Below, one piece after another: positions 61,970 to 64,000 of a stretch of 64,000 bases of DNA. Position 1 is the stretch's first letter. The number at the start of each line of letters is the position of its first letter. Under the pieces are notes generated by a model, which was not told the origin of the DNA, searched no databases, and worked only from the letters and a program-made list of their open reading frames with translations. The position numbers and the translations under genes are program-made. The stretch is from contig NZ_LDWR01000067.1 of NCBI RefSeq assembly GCF_001039005.1, forward strand, positions 1 through 64,000, given 5' to 3'. This stretch comes from Burkholderia cepacia. GTDB lineage: Bacteria > Pseudomonadota > Gammaproteobacteria > Burkholderiales > Burkholderiaceae.

Positions 61970-64000
61970 GTGAACGTTTTCTTCGAGGAATCGGGCAGTT
62001 TCAAGGCGGGCAGCGTGCTGTCGCGCCAGGGCGACGCATTTCAGGTCGAGTTGCCCGGCGGGCGGCGTGCGAAGGTGCGCGCGAAAGACGTGCTGATCGA
62101 ATTCGACAAGCCGGCCGCGGGCGAACTGATGCAGGAGGCCGACACGGCCGCGCAGCAGATCGATCTGGATTTCCTGTGGGAATGCGCGCCGTCCGACGAG
62201 TTCGCGTATACGGCGCTGGCCGCGGAGTACTTCGGCGCGACGTACGGCCCGGTCGAGCGCGCGGCACTGGTGCTGCGGCTGCACGGCTCGCCCGTCTATT
62301 TCCGCCGCAAGGGGCGCGGCCAGTACCAGCGCGCGCCGGAAGAGCAGCTCAAGATGGCGCTCGCGTCGCTCGAGCGCAAGCGCCAGCAGGCGCTCGTCCA
62401 GGTGCAGTATGAAGAGGAACTGAAGGCCGGCAAGCTGCCGGACGCGTTCGCGGGCAAGGTGCTCGGGCTGCTGACGCGGCCGGACAAGAACGCGATCGAA
62501 TACAAGGCGATGGAAGCCGCGGCCGGCGCACGCGGCGTGTCGCCGGCGCGCCTGATGCTCGACTGCGGCGGCATCGCGTCGCCGCGCGCGTTGCACGAGG
62601 CGCGCTTCCTCGCGGAGTTCTTCCCGCACGGCACGGGCTTTCCGCCCGTCACGGTCGGCGCGCTGCCGGACGACCTGCCGCGCGCGGACGTCGAGGCTTT
62701 CTCGATCGACGACATCACGACGACCGAAATCGACGACGCGTTCTCGGTCGAGCACCTGTCCGACGGCCGCGTGCGGATCGGCGTGCACATCGCTGCGCCG
62801 GCGCTCGGCATCGTGCGCGGCGACGCGGTCGACGCAATCGCGCGCACGCGCCTGTCGACCGTCTACATGCCGGGCGACAAGATCACGATGCTGCCGGACG
62901 ACGTCGTCGACGTGTTCACGCTGAAGGAGGGCGATTACCGCCCGGCGCTGTCGCTGTACATCATCGTCAACCGCGAAACGCAGGACATCGTCGCGAACGA
63001 GACGCGCGCCGAACTCGTGTTCGTGAAGAACAACCTGCGTCACAACACGCTCGACGAGCTCGTCAACGAAGAGACGCTCGCGGCCGGCACCGGCGAGTAT
63101 CCGCACAAGGACGACATCGCCGTGCTGTGGCCGCTCGCGCAGGCGCTGTTCGAGAAGCGCCAGCTTGCGCGCGCGGGCTACGGCCTGAAGCGCGAAGTGC
63201 AGCGCAACACCGACTACAACTTCTACGTCGACGGCGAGCACGTGTCGATCACGCCGCGCCGTCGTGGGTCGCCGCTCGACCTGATCGTGTCGGAGCTCGC
63301 GATCCTCGCGAACTCGACCTGGGGCGCGTTCCTGCACGACCACACGGTGCCCGGCATCTACCGCTCGCAGCGCGGCTTCGGTGCGCCCGGCCCGAAGCGC
63401 ACGCGGATGCAGACGACGGCCGCGCCGCACGAAGGCCTCGGCGTGCCGCAGTACGCGTGGAGCACGTCGCCGCTGCGCCGCTACGTCGACCTCGTGAACC
63501 AGTGGCAACTGCTCGCGTGCGTGCAGCATGGTGTCACCGCGAAGCTCGCCGCGCCGTTCAAGCCGAAGGACGCCGACCTGTACGCGGTCGTGCAGGGCTT
63601 CGACGATACCTACACGGCCTACGCCGACTACCAGCGCCGGATGGAGTATTTCTGGTGCCTGCGCTGGCTCGCGCAGGAGCAGAAGAAGCAGGTCGTCGCG
63701 GCGGTCGTGAAGGGCGATCTCGTGCGCCTCGAGGAAATTCCGCTGCTGCTGCATGTGCCGGGGCTCGGCGTGCATGCGCGCGGCACGCGCGTGCTGCTCG
63801 ACGTGATGTCGCTCGACGAGCTGACGATCGAGGCGTCGGTGCGGTTGCTGAACGTGCTCGATGCGCCGACCGTGACGAGCGGCGATGCGGCCGAGGAAGA
63901 GGATGACGCCGAAGCCGGCGACGACACGCTGATCGACGCGGAAGACGCCACGGCGGAAACCGAGGCGGAAGCGCTGGCCGAAGCGGACGGTGCGACGGCA
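61970..64000 (+). CDS. RNase II-family (RNB domain) exoribonuclease, incomplete at the right edge
   Basis: 677 codons are visible and the frame is open to the window end, so the C-terminus is missing. The catalytic RNB domain carries SIDDITTTEIDDAFSVEHL with the metal-binding aspartates and ends in STSPLRRYVDLVNQWQL. The N-terminal part lacks a clear pair of cold-shock domains, unlike E. coli Rnb or Rnr. The last 40 residues are acidic and alanine-rich (EEEDDAEAGDDTLIDAED...). Start is GTG at 61970 (MNVFFEESGSFKAGSVL). It is 80 bases after the esterase gene. Confidence 0.88.
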   Translation, partial: MNVFFEESGSFKAGSVLSRQGDAFQVELPGGRRAKVRAKDVLIEFDKPAAGELMQEADTAAQQIDLDFLWECAPSDEFAYTALAAEYFGATYGPVERAALVLRLHGSPVYFRRKGRGQYQRAPEEQLKMALASLERKRQQALVQVQYEEELKAGKLPDAFAGKVLGLLTRPDKNAIEYKAMEAAAGARGVSPARLMLDCGGIASPRALHEARFLAEFFPHGTGFPPVTVGALPDDLPRADVEAFSIDDITTTEIDDAFSVEHLSDGRVRIGVHIAAPALGIVRGDAVDAIARTRLSTVYMPGDKITMLPDDVVDVFTLKEGDYRPALSLYIIVNRETQDIVANETRAELVFVKNNLRHNTLDELVNEETLAAGTGEYPHKDDIAVLWPLAQALFEKRQLARAGYGLKREVQRNTDYNFYVDGEHVSITPRRRGSPLDLIVSELAILANSTWGAFLHDHTVPGIYRSQRGFGAPGPKRTRMQTTAAPHEGLGVPQYAWSTSPLRRYVDLVNQWQLLACVQHGVTAKLAAPFKPKDADLYAVVQGFDDTYTAYADYQRRMEYFWCLRWLAQEQKKQVVAAVVKGDLVRLEEIPLLLHVPGLGVHARGTRVLLDVMSLDELTIEASVRLLNVLDAPTVTSGDAAEEEDDAEAGDDTLIDAEDATAETEAEALAEADGATA

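Overview
The window is a GC-rich (mid-60s percent by eye) piece of a betaproteobacterial chromosome. Gene content, gene order and protein sequences fit Burkholderia, most likely a Burkholderia cepacia complex member or close relative; the species cannot be fixed from sequence reading alone. It is core housekeeping DNA. I see no prophage, insertion sequence, integron, CRISPR array, toxin-antitoxin pair or compositional island. The most interesting material is regulatory and sits between or just ahead of well-known genes.

Layout. (1) 1-17709: a complete division and cell wall (dcw) operon on the + strand: promoter with a MraZ-type operator, mraZ, rsmH, ftsL, ftsI, murE, murF, mraY, murD, ftsW, murG, murC, ddl, ftsQ, ftsA, ftsZ. 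Most junctions overlap by 4 bases or are under 20 bases; the murG-murC junction instead carries a palindromic element that contains the murC ribosome binding site. (2) 17898-25890: a Prx5-type peroxiredoxin, lpxC, a convergent DciA/DUF721 gene, secA, argJ, a DUF815 ATPase and a MutT-type Nudix hydrolase. (3) 25951-32470, minus strand: yacG, zapD, coaE, pilD, pilC, a short pilB (the usual neighbourhood of type IV pilus assembly genes in this group) and a CNNM/CBS/CorC membrane protein. (4) 32613-38558: tRNA-Pro(CGG), a polyprenyl diphosphate synthase (ispB), then rplU-rpmA-obgE and proB on the + strand, a CNP1-like lipoprotein and rppH. (5) 38777-45133: proS, marC, hpt, ffh, a CcsA/YpjD-type membrane protein, a PP0621-like small protein and ampD. 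(6) 45134-51346: class Ia ribonucleotide reductase nrdA and nrdB behind a promoter with two NrdR-type boxes, then a lysine/alanine-rich histone H1-like protein. (7) 51462-59702, minus strand: a SlyB-like lipoprotein, a PfkB-family kinase, tpx, a DUF3426 protein, prmA, accC, accB, aroQ, a TlpA-like thioredoxin and an uncharacterised protein. (8) 59938-64000, + strand: mpl, a YqiA-like esterase, and an RNase II-family (RNB) protein that runs off the right edge.

How the genes fit together. The dcw genes make lipid II (MurC-F, MraY, MurG, Ddl) and the divisome (FtsL, FtsI, FtsW, FtsQ, FtsA, FtsZ). Related functions recur across the window: ZapD bundles FtsZ, LpxC commits UDP-GlcNAc to lipid A, AccB/AccC feed fatty acid synthesis, IspB makes the quinone side chain, and AmpD and Mpl recycle peptidoglycan. 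A second theme is replication and growth supply: DciA-like helicase loader, YacG gyrase inhibitor, NrdAB, Hpt, the MutT-like protein, ribosomal proteins L21/L27, ObgE, PrmA, SecA and Ffh.

No wholly new multi-gene system is evident. The best leads are non-coding: a palindrome that would hide the murC ribosome binding site, a run of strong hairpins between nrdB and the H1-like gene, a 36-codon upstream ORF in the nrdA leader, and a terminator-like hairpin directly in front of proS.
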